The notes beneath the pieces were generated by a model. That model was given only the letters and a program-made list of their open reading frames with translations. It did not search any database and had not been told where the DNA came from. Below are positions 9,002 to 17,684 of a DNA stretch of 64,000 bases, piece after piece; positions within the stretch are counted from its first letter, which is position 1, and each line of letters opens with the position of its first letter. Position numbers and translations under genes: made by a program. This DNA comes from Galactobacter caseinivorans (GTDB lineage: Bacteria; Actinomycetota; Actinomycetes; Actinomycetales; Micrococcaceae): the NCBI RefSeq assembly GCF_003640665.1, contig NZ_QQXL01000001.1, positions 620,001-684,000 on the forward strand. The letters run 5' to 3'.

Positions 9002-9439
9002 GGTGAATACGCCTCGTTTCACAGGGTGGCTATGCGTCATGAACGTGTCAGCGAACCTCACCAGATCCGGCCACATTCGCGTCCCACTCTAGCCACGATT
9101 ACGCTTCCGCGCCCAATCTCTGCGGCGATTCTCACCTACCGCTCACTTCGACCGCCTGTAGAAGTTTTGCGCCGCGGGCTGCAAGGGCCGCTCAGCCGGC
9201 CTGTCACAGGTGCAAGGGGTGTTGTAAACGCCACTCTGCGCTGGTCTCTGGGGCGTCAAGCCGTAGACTTAACTCACTATGCACTCTCACTCTCAGTGCC
9301 GGCCCGCCGCCTTTACGCGACGTGCCGGCGCCCAGCGAATCTGCCAACCCGATCCCCAGCGATCGGAGCCTTCCAGTCCGGGCTTGTGGACTGACCCGCT
9401 AGGGTCCTCGAGCACCCTCCGCCGCGAGGTGGTGCTCTG
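9002..9439. other. Intergenic region between divergent kgd and CNNM genes
   Basis: About 440 bp without a convincing gene. It must hold the promoters of the divergent kgd and CNNM genes. The only promoter-like element I can point to is TAGAGT on the minus strand at 9086-9091, with TTGGGC 19 nt upstream of it, a weak match for kgd. No repeat or strong hairpin is evident. Confidence 0.4.
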
Positions 9440-10777
9440 ATGGAATGGCTTCTCCTGCTCGTAGGACTGGTCCTGATCCTCGGAACGGCCTTCTTTGTTG
9501 CCGTCGAGTTTTCACTTGTAGCCCTGGACGTGCCCAGCGTGAAACGCGCTGTGGACAACGGGGACCGCAAGGCCGAGCCGCTGCTGCGGTGCCTGCGCAC
9601 CCTGTCAACACAACTCTCCGCCGTGCAACTGGGCATTACGCTCACCACCTTGCTCACCGGCTACGTCATCGAGCCGAGCCTCGGCGCCCTGCTGCGCGCG
9701 CCGCTGGAGAGCCTGGGGCTCGGGCCTGTCAGCCAGCCCATCTCCTTGGTCGTGGCGATGGTCCTTGCCACGCTGCTCTCCATGGTGCTGGGTGAGCTCA
9801 TCCCCAAGAACCTGGCCATCGCGGACCCGTTCCGCCTTGGCCGCATCCTGGCGCGCCCGCAGCTCATGTTCTCTGCGGTGTTCAAGCCCGCCGTCGTGGT
9901 GCTCAACGGCTTTGCCAACTGGATCTTGCACCGCTTCGGTTTGGAGGCCAAGGAGGAGATCTCCGGTGCGCGCACCCCGGAAGAGCTCACCAGCCTCATC
10001 AATCGCTCCGCCCTGCTCGGCACGGTGGATCAGGGCACCGCACGCTTCCTCTCGCGCACCCTGCACTTCTCTGAGCGCACGGCCTCTGACGTCATGACGC
10101 CGCGCATCCGCATGCAGGCAGTGCACGTGAATGACCCGCTTCCGCTGGTCATCGAGACGGCACGTCGCACCGGATACTCGCGCTTTCCCGTCATCGGGGA
10201 CTCCTCGGACGACGTTCTGGGAGTCGCGCACGTCAAGAAGGCCGTCTCCGTCCCGCGCGATCGCCGCAGCGAACTGGTCGCGGCCAACATCATGAGCGAG
10301 ATTTCCCAGGTCCCGGAGACGGTGCACCTGGATGACCTCATCGGTGAGCTTCGCGAGGCCAACTTGCAACTCGCCGTCGTGCTGGATGAATACGGCGGCA
10401 CCGCCGGCATCGTCACGCTCGAGGACCTGGTGGAAGAGATCGTGGGAGACGTGACGGATGAGCACGATCGCACCCAGCCCGGCGCGCTGCAGACCGCGGA
10501 TGGCCGCTGGTACCTGCCGGGGCTGCTGCGTCCGGATGAGGTGACGGATCAGATTCCGGGCCTCAAGGTGGATGATGAGTCCTCATACGAGACGCTGGGT
10601 GGGTATGTGATGGCCTCGCTTGGCCGGGTTCCCGTCCTGGGGGATGAGGTGCCAGCCCACGGCGGCACGCTGAAGGTCTCCAGGATGGACGGAAAGCGCG
10701 TGGACCGGCTGCAGTTCACGCCCACCGCGCAGGCCCAGGCAGAGCCGGGACGCAATGAGAAGGGAGCCTCCGCATGA
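9440..10777 (+). CDS. CNNM-domain/CBS-pair transporter protein (hemolysin C / CorC family)
   Basis: A 445-residue integral membrane protein: a CNNM (DUF21) domain with four hydrophobic segments in the first 190 residues, including VLGELIPKNLAIADP; a pair of CBS domains (about 200-330) with SDVMTPRIRMQAV and AVVLDEYGGTAGIVTLEDLVEE; and a C-terminal CorC_HlyC domain (about 345-430). Relatives are Mg2+/Co2+ efflux or metal-sensing proteins, and the name hemolysin is historical. It overlaps the next CNNM gene by ATGA, so the two are probably made together and may form a heteromer. Substrate is inference only. Confidence 0.88.
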   Translation: MEWLLLLVGLVLILGTAFFVAVEFSLVALDVPSVKRAVDNGDRKAEPLLRCLRTLSTQLSAVQLGITLTTLLTGYVIEPSLGALLRAPLESLGLGPVSQPISLVVAMVLATLLSMVLGELIPKNLAIADPFRLGRILARPQLMFSAVFKPAVVVLNGFANWILHRFGLEAKEEISGARTPEELTSLINRSALLGTVDQGTARFLSRTLHFSERTASDVMTPRIRMQAVHVNDPLPLVIETARRTGYSRFPVIGDSSDDVLGVAHVKKAVSVPRDRRSELVAANIMSEISQVPETVHLDDLIGELREANLQLAVVLDEYGGTAGIVTLEDLVEEIVGDVTDEHDRTQPGALQTADGRWYLPGLLRPDEVTDQIPGLKVDDESSYETLGGYVMASLGRVPVLGDEVPAHGGTLKVSRMDGKRVDRLQFTPTAQAQAEPGRNEKGASA

Positions 10778-11862
10778 ACGACTGGTGGGGAATCTTCTGG
10801 CTTGTGGTGCTCCTGTTCGCCAACGCCTTCTTTGTTGCGGCGGAGTTCGCCGTCATGTCCGCCCGGCGCTCGCAGATTGAGCCCAAGGTCCTGGCCGGCA
10901 ATAAGCGCGCCAAGACCGCGCTGCTGGCGATGGAGCACGTCTCCGTCATGCTTGCCGTGTGTCAGCTGGGCATCACGGTCTGCTCGCTGCTGATCCTGAA
11001 CGTGGCGGAGCCCGCCATTCACCACCTGTTTGCGGCTCCGTTGGAGGCGTTGCACGTGCCGACAGCGGTGGCGGATCCGGTGGCGTTCATCGTGGCTCTG
11101 CTGATCGTCACCTTCCTCCACGTGACGCTGGGCGAGATGGTTCCCAAGAACATCTCCGTCTCCATCGCGGACAAGGCGGTCATGGCCTTGGCCACGCCGC
11201 TCGTGTGGATTGCCCGCTTCGTGAAGCCGATTGTTTTTGTCCTGAACTGGATTGCCAACCACGCCGTGCGTGCCCTGGGGCTCGAGCCCAAGGATGAGGT
11301 GACCTCCACGTACACCATCGACGAGGTCCAATCCATCGTCGAGGAATCCCGCAGGGAGGGCCTGCTGGAGGACGATGCGGGGCTGCTGACCAGCGCGTTC
11401 GAGTTCACCGAGCGCACGGTGGGTGACATCGCAGTGCCGATGGGTCAGGTGGTCACGCTGGATGTGGACACCACGCCTGATGAGTTTGAGCGTGCCGTGG
11501 GGCGCACGGGCTTTTCCCGCTTCGTCATGACGGAGCCGGACGGCGAGTTGGCCGGCTACCTGCACCTCAAGGACGTCATGACCATCCCGGAGGAGCGGGC
11601 GGAGGCGCCCATTCCCGTCATTCGCCTGCGTTCGCTGGCGAACCTCGACGCGGACGTTGAGGTGGAGGACGCCCTGGCCACCATGCAGCGCACGGGCTCC
11701 CATGTGGCGCGAGTGCTGGACCAGGCCGGCGCCACCACGGGCATCCTCTTCTTTGAGGACGTGGTGGAGCAGTTGGTCGGGGAGATCCGGGACGCAACGC
11801 AGCAGACCGGTGAGCGCCGATACAACATGTCGGTCGACGACGCGGAGTCGCCTTCCGCATGA
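10774..11862 (+). CDS. Second CNNM/CBS membrane protein, lacking CorC_HlyC domain
   Basis: A 362-residue paralogue-like partner of the preceding gene: CNNM domain with LGEMVPKNISVSIADK near residue 123, two CBS motifs (VGDIAVPMGQVVTLDVD near 215; RVLDQAGATTGILFFEDVVE near 310), and then a short acidic tail instead of the CorC_HlyC domain. Tandem long-plus-short CNNM pairs are common in actinobacteria. The ATGA overlap with the upstream gene implies coupled translation and possibly a fixed stoichiometry. A hairpin terminator lies 65 nt past its stop. Metal transport or regulation is the family expectation; the ion is not known. Confidence 0.86.
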   Translation: MNDWWGIFWLVVLLFANAFFVAAEFAVMSARRSQIEPKVLAGNKRAKTALLAMEHVSVMLAVCQLGITVCSLLILNVAEPAIHHLFAAPLEALHVPTAVADPVAFIVALLIVTFLHVTLGEMVPKNISVSIADKAVMALATPLVWIARFVKPIVFVLNWIANHAVRALGLEPKDEVTSTYTIDEVQSIVEESRREGLLEDDAGLLTSAFEFTERTVGDIAVPMGQVVTLDVDTTPDEFERAVGRTGFSRFVMTEPDGELAGYLHLKDVMTIPEERAEAPIPVIRLRSLANLDADVEVEDALATMQRTGSHVARVLDQAGATTGILFFEDVVEQLVGEIRDATQQTGERRYNMSVDDAESPSA

Positions 11863-11926
11863 GCCTGACGGGCTCGCGGTGGCTGGCTTGGTGTACCCGG
11901 GCCCCGCGCCGGCCGCCATGCTTCAG

Positions 11927-11962
11927 CAGCGAGGGCCGTCCCAGGTGGGGCGGCCCTCGCTG
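11927..11962 (+). terminator. Hairpin terminator after CNNM pair
   Basis: A perfect 12-bp GC-rich stem, CAGCGAGGGCCG with CGGCCCTCGCTG, and a 12-nt loop. No T tract follows, so it may work as an intrinsic terminator of the T-poor high-GC type. Confidence 0.6.
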
Positions 11963-11970
11963 CGCGCGGG

Positions 11971-12030
11971 GGCACTGAGGACACTGGGTGGCACTGGGTG
12001 GCACTGGGGGGCACTGGGGGCACTGGGTGA
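11971..12030. repeat. Short tandem repeat, unit about GCACTGGGTG
   Basis: About six 9-10-bp units of the form CACTGGGTGG/CACTGGGGGG lie in direct tandem between the CNNM terminator and the znu promoter region. The G-rich strand could form a G-quadruplex. This is the main content of the 369-bp gap before znuA besides the terminator and the Zur box. It overlaps no gene. Confidence 0.7.
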
Positions 12031-12102
12031 GTTGTGGGGAGGCGCGGCAACGCAGGGCCGTGGAGGGGGCCCAGGTCGTGGACGGTTCAAAAGTGGTCTA
12101 CG

Positions 12103-12119
12103 ATGAGAACCGTTCTCAT
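12103..12119 (+). promoter_or_regulatory. Zur operator (zinc box) upstream of znuACB
   Basis: A perfect 17-bp palindrome ATGAGAAC-C-GTTCTCAT. It matches the shape of actinobacterial Zur/Fur boxes (TGAnAAnCnnTTnTCA) and lies about 110 nt before znuA. A TACGAT hexamer at 12099-12104 overlaps it, so Zur binding would occlude the promoter. A zur gene lies 3.3 kb downstream. Confidence 0.82.
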
Positions 12120-12231
12120 TAAGGACCCGGCGAGAAGCATCCCACCGCCGCGGTCCGGGGAACCCCAGACGTGAAGTACACCCCCCGCACTGCCCCCGCA
12201 CTGCACCCCCCCGAATCCTTGGAGGATCACC

Positions 12232-13254
12232 ATGATGAGCACCGCACGGCCAGCCCGCCGTTTCGCCAGCCGCACCGCCGCGAAGGCGTCCGCCGCGCTG
12301 GTAGTCCTCCTCGCGGCGTCGGGCATCACCTCTTGTTCCGCGCCCGCCCAGGGCTCTGAAGGCGCGCAGGGCGACGCGCTGAAGGTGACCGCCTCCACCA
12401 GCGTCTACGGCTCATTGGCCCAAGCCGTGGGCGGGGAGGACGTGGCGGTGGAATCCATCATCTCCTCGCCGTCGCAGGACCCCCACTCCTACGAGGCCAC
12501 GGCCCGCGACAAACTCACCCTGAGCCACGCCAAGCTGGTGGTCCTCAACGGCGGCGGCTATGACGACTTTGCTGTCCAGATTGTGGATTCACTCTCCTCC
12601 AAGCCGGCCGTCATCAAGGCCATGGAGGGGGAGGGGCACTCGCATGAGGGCGAGCATGCGGAGGAGTCCTCAGGGGAAGCCGCGAAGGAATCCGCCCAGG
12701 ACGACCATGCTCACGAGCACGCCGAGGGCAACGAGCACGTCTGGTATGACCTGCACCAGATGCAGCACCTGGCGACCAAGCTCAAGGACGGCCTCTCTGA
12801 GGCGGACCCGGACAATGCCGCCGGGTACTCCGAGCGTGCGGAGCAGCTGACCCAGAAACTCAAGGGCCTGGAGGAGCGCGCCCACGGGCTGGAAACCAAG
12901 GCCAAGGGGGCAAGCTACGTGATGACGGAGCCCGTGCCCCAGGCGCTCTTGGACACCGCTGGCCTGAAGAACGTGACCCCGAAGGGCCTAGCGGAGTCCA
13001 TCGAGGAGGGCAACGAAATTGCGCCGCTGGCCATGAAGTCCGCAACGGAATCGCTGGAGGCAGGCAAGGTGAGTGTCTTCGCGTTCAATTCGCAGACCGC
13101 GGATGATCAGACCAATGCCCTCAAGGCCGCCGCCCAGAAGGGCGGGGTTCCGGTCCTGGATGTGACCGAAACCCTGCCGGAGGGGCAGGATTACCTGAGC
13201 TGGATGGGCAAGAACATTGACGCACTCGAGGAGGCGCTGGATGCGGCCAAGTAA
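12232..13254 (+). CDS. znuA: Zinc ABC transporter substrate-binding lipoprotein
   Basis: A cluster A-I metal-binding lipoprotein of 340 residues that captures Zn2+ outside the membrane. The signal peptide ends in the lipobox ITSC (Cys35). Metal ligands typical of the family are present: DPHSYEAT near residue 83, a His/Glu-rich loop (about 130-170, with HSHEGEH and HAHEHAEGNEH), and FAFNSQTADDQ near 280. The His-rich loop is characteristic of Zn rather than Mn binding. GGAGGATCACC precedes the ATG. It is first in the znuA-znuC-znuB operon behind the Zur box. The znuC start lies inside its last codons. Confidence 0.93.
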   Translation: MMSTARPARRFASRTAAKASAALVVLLAASGITSCSAPAQGSEGAQGDALKVTASTSVYGSLAQAVGGEDVAVESIISSPSQDPHSYEATARDKLTLSHAKLVVLNGGGYDDFAVQIVDSLSSKPAVIKAMEGEGHSHEGEHAEESSGEAAKESAQDDHAHEHAEGNEHVWYDLHQMQHLATKLKDGLSEADPDNAAGYSERAEQLTQKLKGLEERAHGLETKAKGASYVMTEPVPQALLDTAGLKNVTPKGLAESIEEGNEIAPLAMKSATESLEAGKVSVFAFNSQTADDQTNALKAAAQKGGVPVLDVTETLPEGQDYLSWMGKNIDALEEALDAAK

Positions 13255-14125
13255 GGCGGCAGGCACGGTATCGGGTTCCGCCGCGGCGCAGAGCCAGCAG
13301 CAGGTGCCCGCCGTGCAATTGCACAACGCGGGAGTGGACTTTGGCGACCGCACCCTCTGGAATGGGCTGGACCTGGACGTGCGTCCGGGGGAGTTCATTG
13401 CGGTGCTTGGACCCAACGGTTCTGGCAAGACCACGCTGCTGAAGGTGCTGCTTGGCATGCAGAGGCTGACCTCCGGCACCGCCCAGATCGCGGGCAAGCC
13501 CGTGGGTCACGGCAGCCCGGACGTGGGAGTGATTCCGCAGCAGCGCCCGTTGCCTGAGGGAACCCCGCTGCGCGCAAGGGACCTGGTGGCCCAAGGAATC
13601 GATGGGCGCCGCTGGGGCCCGCGCTGGCTTGACCCGCAGCGCAGGCAGACCCAGGAACGGGTGGATGCCCTCCTGGAGAAAGTGGGCGCGAGTGATTACG
13701 CCGAGCGCCCGGTCTGGATGCTCTCCGGCGGCGAGCAGCAACGCCTGCGAGCCGCCCAAGCCCTGGCCACGGACCCCGCGCTGCTGCTGTGCGATGAGCC
13801 GCTGCTCTCGCTGGACGTGGCCCACCAGGAGGACATCACCAACCTGATTGCCTCCCAGGCCAAGCAGGAAAACACCGCCGTGCTCTTTGTGACCCATGAG
13901 ATCAACCCGGTGCTGCCCCACGTGGACCGGGTGTTGTACCTGGCCGGCGGTCGCTTCCGCATTGGCACCCCGGAGGAGGTCATCACGACCGAATCGCTGA
14001 GCGACCTCTTTGGCCGCCCGGTGGATGTGGTCAGGGTGGGTGACCGGGTCGCCATTCTTGGCGGCGAGGATCACGTGCATCACGACCACGACCACGGCCA
14101 TTCGCACGGAGAGGCGGCCCGATGA
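13241..14125 (+). CDS. znuC: Zinc ABC transporter ATP-binding protein
   Basis: The ATPase of the zinc importer: Walker A GPNGSGKTT, signature LSGGEQQRLRAAQAL, Walker B LLLCDEPLLSLD and the switch His in FVTHEIN. The 294-residue product ends in a His/Asp-rich tail (HHDHDHGHSHGE), a possible metal-sensing or storage tail often seen on Zn transport proteins. I use the ATG at 13241, which overlaps znuA by 14 nt; a GTG at 13301 would trim a low-complexity lead of about 20 residues. The stop overlaps znuB by ATGA. Confidence 0.92.
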   Translation: MRPSKAAGTVSGSAAAQSQQQVPAVQLHNAGVDFGDRTLWNGLDLDVRPGEFIAVLGPNGSGKTTLLKVLLGMQRLTSGTAQIAGKPVGHGSPDVGVIPQQRPLPEGTPLRARDLVAQGIDGRRWGPRWLDPQRRQTQERVDALLEKVGASDYAERPVWMLSGGEQQRLRAAQALATDPALLLCDEPLLSLDVAHQEDITNLIASQAKQENTAVLFVTHEINPVLPHVDRVLYLAGGRFRIGTPEEVITTESLSDLFGRPVDVVRVGDRVAILGGEDHVHHDHDHGHSHGEAAR

Positions 14126-15078
14126 ACGCGGTGAATGCTGTGATCGGCACGGACCTGTGGGGTCGCGTGTTCTCCTTCCAGGACTACGGAGAGTTGCTTG
14201 GCCTGCTGTGGCCCTCCCTCGGGGCCGGAGCCGTGCTTGGTGTGGTGGGCGGCGTGATCGGCGTGGTGGTCATGGCCCGGGATATGGGCTTTGCCGTCCA
14301 CGGCATCTCCGAGCTCAGCTTCGCCGGTGCCTCCGCGGCGCTCCTGCTGGGGTTCGATGTGGTGACGGGCTCAGTGGTGGGTTCCATCCTGGCTGCCTTG
14401 GTGCTGGGGCTACTTGGCAGCGGTGCGCGCGAGCGCAATGCCATCACCGGCGTGCTGATGCCCTTTGGCTTGGGGCTCGGAATCCTGTTCCTCTCACTCT
14501 ATGAGGGGCGCAGTGCCAACAAGTTTGGGTTGCTCACCGGCCAGATTGTGGCGGTGGATGGCGACAAGGTCGTGACGATGGTGGCCGGCGCCATCGTGGT
14601 GCTCACCGGGCTGGCTATCATCTGGCGTCCGCTCATGTTCTCCTCCACGGACCCGTGGGTCGCGGTGGCGCGTGGCGTGCCGCAGCGGACCCTCTCGGTG
14701 GTCTTTGTGGTGCTGCTTGGCCTGGCCGTGGCCATGGCCATCCAGATCGTGGGCGCGCTGCTGGTGCTCTCCCTGCTCATTACCCCTGCCGCGGCGGCGC
14801 TGCACCTGACCTCGCGCCCGGGCAAAGCGGTGCTGCTCTCCGTGGTCTTTGCCGTGGTGAGCGTGGTGGGCGGCATCATGCTTGCCCTGGCCGGGTCACT
14901 CCCCGTGAGCCCGTACGTCACCACGCTGTCCTTCGCCATCTGGTTGGTGGCCCGGGCAGTGGGTGGTCGGCGCGAGCGTCGCGGAAGTGGTGGCGGGCGT
15001 GTGAGCGGTGGGCGCGGTGCAGGTTCCACGGCGCCTGGCGCCGTTTCCGCGGGACTGAGCCAGGCGGCGTCGGGCTAG
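14122..15078 (+). CDS. znuB: Zinc ABC transporter permease
   Basis: An ABC-3 family permease of 318 residues with about eight hydrophobic segments, starting with LWPSLGAGAVLGVVGGVIGV and including GISELSFAGASAALLLG, the conserved region contacting the ATPase. The last 40 residues are a hydrophilic Gly/Arg-rich tail. It overlaps znuC by ATGA and completes the ABC transporter. A long hairpin follows before the convergent small membrane protein gene. Confidence 0.92.
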   Translation: MNAVNAVIGTDLWGRVFSFQDYGELLGLLWPSLGAGAVLGVVGGVIGVVVMARDMGFAVHGISELSFAGASAALLLGFDVVTGSVVGSILAALVLGLLGSGARERNAITGVLMPFGLGLGILFLSLYEGRSANKFGLLTGQIVAVDGDKVVTMVAGAIVVLTGLAIIWRPLMFSSTDPWVAVARGVPQRTLSVVFVVLLGLAVAMAIQIVGALLVLSLLITPAAAALHLTSRPGKAVLLSVVFAVVSVVGGIMLALAGSLPVSPYVTTLSFAIWLVARAVGGRRERRGSGGGRVSGGRGAGSTAPGAVSAGLSQAASG

Positions 15079-15095
15079 GGCTGTGGCCCTGGGTG

Positions 15096-15163
15096 GTTTG
15101 CGGCTCCGGATCGAGGTGTGCGGCTTCAGTTTGAGCCGCACACTTCGATGGTGGGCCGCAAAC
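15096..15163. repeat. 68-nt imperfect palindrome (possible bidirectional terminator)
   Basis: Three nested arms pair symmetrically: GTTTGCGGC (15096-15104) with GCCGCAAAC (15155-15163), ATCGA with TCGAT, and GTGTGCGGCT (15116-15125) with AGCCGCACAC (15134-15143), around an 8-nt loop. Another copy of the AGCCGCACAC arm follows at 15175-15184. It lies between the convergent znuB and the small membrane protein gene, so it may terminate both, but the repeated arms suggest an interspersed repeat. Confidence 0.7.
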
Positions 15164-15185
15164 TGTGGTGCGCCAGCCGCACACC

Positions 15186-15428
15186 TTAGTGGCGGGAGTC
15201 CTCCGGGGACCCGGTGGGCGCCTTGCCCAGCCCGTGGCCGCGGAACTCGCGCACGGTCACGTACAGCATGCCGGCGGTGACGACCGCGAGGATCAGCCCA
15301 AGAATCGCGTGGCCGTCAACGAAGGACAGCACGGTCCACACCAGCAGGGCCAGGCAACCAAGGGCCTCAACCCACTGGGAAAAACGGGCGACGGCGCGGC
15401 CGGGGACTCGGGGGGTGCGGGGACTCAT
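15186..15428 (-). CDS. Small two-TM membrane protein, function unknown
   Basis: An 80-residue protein with two hydrophobic segments (about residues 20-38, ALGCLALLVWTVLSF, and 42-60, LGLILAVVTAGMLYV) and a hydrophilic C-terminus. It starts 4 nt after the zur stop on the same strand, so it is probably cotranscribed with zur. I do not recognise a family. The zur linkage suggests, but does not show, a link to metal homeostasis. Confidence 0.7.
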   Translation of the reverse strand: MSPRTPRVPGRAVARFSQWVEALGCLALLVWTVLSFVDGHAILGLILAVVTAGMLYVTVREFRGHGLGKAPTGSPEDSRH

Positions 15429-15432
15429 GCCT

Positions 15433-15858
15433 CTAGTCTCCCAGGCCCGCCTGCTTCGCGGAGCACGCGGCGCACAGGCCAGAGAGCTCCACGGTGTGGC
15501 CCACCTGTGTGAAGCCGAAGCGTTCCGCGACGCGGGAGGCCCACGCCTCTACCTCCGGGGCCTCCACTTCCTCCGTTGCACCGCAGGAGCGGCAGACGAG
15601 GTGGTGGTGGTGTTGCTCAACGGCGCAGCGGCGGAAGACGCCCTCGCCGTCGTCCAGGCGCACTGCATCGATTTCTGAGTCGTCCGCCATCTGCTGCAGC
15701 AGGCGATACACGGTCGCTAGGGACACGGAATCGCCGTGATCGCTGAGGCAGGCGTGAATTTGCTGCGCAGTGCGGAAGTCGTCGTGACGGGCCAGCTCGG
15801 CCTCGAGCGCCAGCCGTTGCTTGGTCACCCGGCGGGCGGGGGCGGGCTGGACGCTCAT
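15433..15858 (-). CDS. zur: Fur-family transcriptional regulator, Zur type
   Basis: A 141-residue Fur-family repressor: winged helix with AQQIHACLSDHGDSVSLATVYRLL (about 32-55), then a metal domain with EQHHHHLVCRSCG, the regulatory metal-site segment, and a second Cys pair CAAC; the two CxxC pairs form the structural zinc site. Together with the Zur box before znuACB this supports a zinc-responsive repressor rather than an iron or peroxide regulator. It is convergent with the znu operon and diverges from the metallo-hydrolase gene. I see no clear Zur box in front of zur itself, so autoregulation is not evident. Confidence 0.88.
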   Translation of the reverse strand: MSVQPAPARRVTKQRLALEAELARHDDFRTAQQIHACLSDHGDSVSLATVYRLLQQMADDSEIDAVRLDDGEGVFRRCAVEQHHHHLVCRSCGATEEVEAPEVEAWASRVAERFGFTQVGHTVELSGLCAACSAKQAGLGD

Positions 15859-16078
15859 CGTGACTCCTCTGCTACCTTTCCCCGAGGTCCGGGGCGGTGC
15901 GCGCGGCGGCCACAGGGGCGTGAAAACGCGCGCATTCGAGCCTCCAGTCTAGTCGCTTTGGCGCCGGCACGCGGTGGCGCCGCCCACAGCACGGCGTGCC
16001 CCCGCGACCTCATGGGCCCGCACCTTCGCGACCACACAAGCCCCCACAAAGCGGCGCCCCGGGACTAGGCTGGCAGTT

Positions 16079-16768
16079 ATGGAGCTCACCAAGTTTGGAC
16101 ATTCCTGCGTACGCATCGACACCGAGATGGAGACGGAGACCGGCGGGCGCGCAGTGCGCCTCACGATTGACCCGGGCACCCTCTCGGATGCCCGCGCCGC
16201 GTTGGAGCACACCGACGCCATCCTGGTCACGCACGGCCACCCGGATCACCTGGACGAGGCGCTGGTGGTGGAGGTGCTGCAGGCCCGCCCGGAGCTGCGA
16301 CTCTATGGCCCGGCGGATGTGATCAGTGGCCTCACGCAGCGCCACCCGGAGCCCACCCTGACCAAGCGCCTGGTGGCGCTGGAGCCGGATCAGGAGCTGG
16401 AGATTGAGGGCGTGAAGGTGCGCGCTGTGGGCGGGCAGCACGCCCTGATTCACCCACTCATCCGCACCATCGACAACCTGGGCTACATCCTGGATGGCGC
16501 GGTGTACCACCCCGGAGATGCGCTGATTGTTCCCGCAGGGAGTGCGTCGCTTGCCGTCCTGCTGGTCCCGGCGTGGGCGCCCTGGTCCAAGACGTCTGAG
16601 GTGGTGGATTTTGTGGCCGCCGTTCGCGCCGCCAAGGCCTATGGCATTCACGATGCCCCGCTCGCCGCCTCTGGTCAGCAGCTGATTTCCGCGCAGCTCT
16701 CCGGCCTGGGTGGGCGCACCGGAACGGTGTACGAGCAGTGGGAAACCGGCGCCACCCTGACCGTCTAA
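16079..16768 (+). CDS. MBL-fold metal-dependent hydrolase
   Basis: A 229-residue metallo-beta-lactamase-fold protein. It starts MELTKFGHSCVRI and has the metal motif THGHPDH near residue 52, followed by an LQARPELRLYG strand; later ligands are in GGQHALIHP and YHPGDALIVP. The closest functional analogues are lactonase-like MBL hydrolases (UlaG type), but the substrate cannot be read from sequence. A longer upstream reading frame is rejected because the family begins at this ATG. It is followed 12 nt later by the sulfurtransferase gene, so the two are probably cotranscribed. Confidence 0.82.
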   Translation: MELTKFGHSCVRIDTEMETETGGRAVRLTIDPGTLSDARAALEHTDAILVTHGHPDHLDEALVVEVLQARPELRLYGPADVISGLTQRHPEPTLTKRLVALEPDQELEIEGVKVRAVGGQHALIHPLIRTIDNLGYILDGAVYHPGDALIVPAGSASLAVLLVPAWAPWSKTSEVVDFVAAVRAAKAYGIHDAPLAASGQQLISAQLSGLGGRTGTVYEQWETGATLTV

Positions 16769-16780
16769 GGAGCCATACAG

Positions 16781-17665
16781 ATGAGCACCACCCCGCTGAT
16801 CGGCGCGCAGGAGTTGCTGGCCGCCGTCAATTCGGAGCACCCGCCGCTGCTGCTGGACGTGCGCTGGCAGCTCATTGCGTCCCGCCCGGAGGATCCGGCG
16901 CATCCGGTTGGCTACGCGGACTACCTGGAGGCGCACCTGCCCGGCGCGGTCTTTGTTGACCTCAGCACGGAGCTGGCCGGGCCCGCGTCCCGCGAGGCGG
17001 GGCGGCACCCGCTGCCGGGGGCCGCGGACTTTGCCAGCGCCGTCGAGCGCTGGGGCTTGGCAGAGGGGCAACTAGCGATCTTCTACGACGACCAAGGTGG
17101 CCTTTCCGCGGCGCGCGGTTGGTGGCTGGCGCGGCACGCTGGCCTGGATGCCAGGGTGCTCGACGGCGGCCTGCAGGCGTGGATTGCGGCCGGCGGTGAG
17201 TGCGTGGCCGGGCCGGGCGCCCCGCCCGTTCCTGAGCGGCCGGCCACCGCAGGCTGGGGGTACATGCCGGTCGTGGACGCGGACGGAATCGCCGCCTTGG
17301 CTGCCGCGTCTGCGCGCGGCGTCGAGGATGCTGTGGTGCTGGATGCCCGCGCCGGGGAGCGCTACCGCGGGGAGACCGAGCCCATCGACCCGCGCGCCGG
17401 GCACGTCCCGGGCGCGCGCTCGCTGCCCACCGCGGGGAACCTGGCGCCGGGGCGGCGGCTACTCCCGCCCGGGGCGCTGCAGGAACGTTTTGCTGCGCAG
17501 GGAGCCGTTCCGGGAGCTCGTGTGGGCGTGTATTGCGGCTCCGGGGTCACGGCCAGCCACCAGATCCTGGCGCTGGCGACGGTGGGGGTGGGCGCTGCCC
17601 TGTACCCAGGGTCCTGGTCGCAATGGTCCTGCGATGACGCCCGGCCGGTCGCAACCGGCGCATGA
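16781..17665 (+). CDS. Two-domain rhodanese-like sulfurtransferase
   Basis: A 294-residue thiosulfate/3-mercaptopyruvate sulfurtransferase with tandem rhodanese domains. The N-terminal, structural domain has IFYDDQGGLSAARG with Asp where the nucleophile would be. The C-terminal domain carries the catalytic Cys in VYCGSGVTASHQ near residue 250. The CGSGVT loop resembles the mercaptopyruvate type more than the CRKGVT loop of thiosulfate sulfurtransferase, so 3-mercaptopyruvate is the more likely donor. It follows the MBL hydrolase gene after 12 nt, with a GGAG ribosome binding site in the gap. Confidence 0.88.
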   Translation: MSTTPLIGAQELLAAVNSEHPPLLLDVRWQLIASRPEDPAHPVGYADYLEAHLPGAVFVDLSTELAGPASREAGRHPLPGAADFASAVERWGLAEGQLAIFYDDQGGLSAARGWWLARHAGLDARVLDGGLQAWIAAGGECVAGPGAPPVPERPATAGWGYMPVVDADGIAALAAASARGVEDAVVLDARAGERYRGETEPIDPRAGHVPGARSLPTAGNLAPGRRLLPPGALQERFAAQGAVPGARVGVYCGSGVTASHQILALATVGVGAALYPGSWSQWSCDDARPVATGA

Positions 17666-17684
17666 CAGCGGTAGATTCGAGACC

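Noticed and set aside
9026..9394. 122-codon plus-strand open frame between kgd and the first CNNM gene
   Set aside because: It overlaps the kgd N-terminus, has no ribosome binding site and the product resembles no family; high GC makes such chance frames common.
11863..12231. Second MITE before znuA
   Set aside because: Length is similar to the element at 19908-20268, but there are no terminal inverted repeats or flanking duplication, only a terminator, a simple repeat and the Zur box.
17097..17684. Fusion of the sulfurtransferase region with the alcohol dehydrogenase
   Set aside because: The long open frame upstream of 17685 is out of frame with the sulfurtransferase, which has a clear start, stop and catalytic motif of its own.
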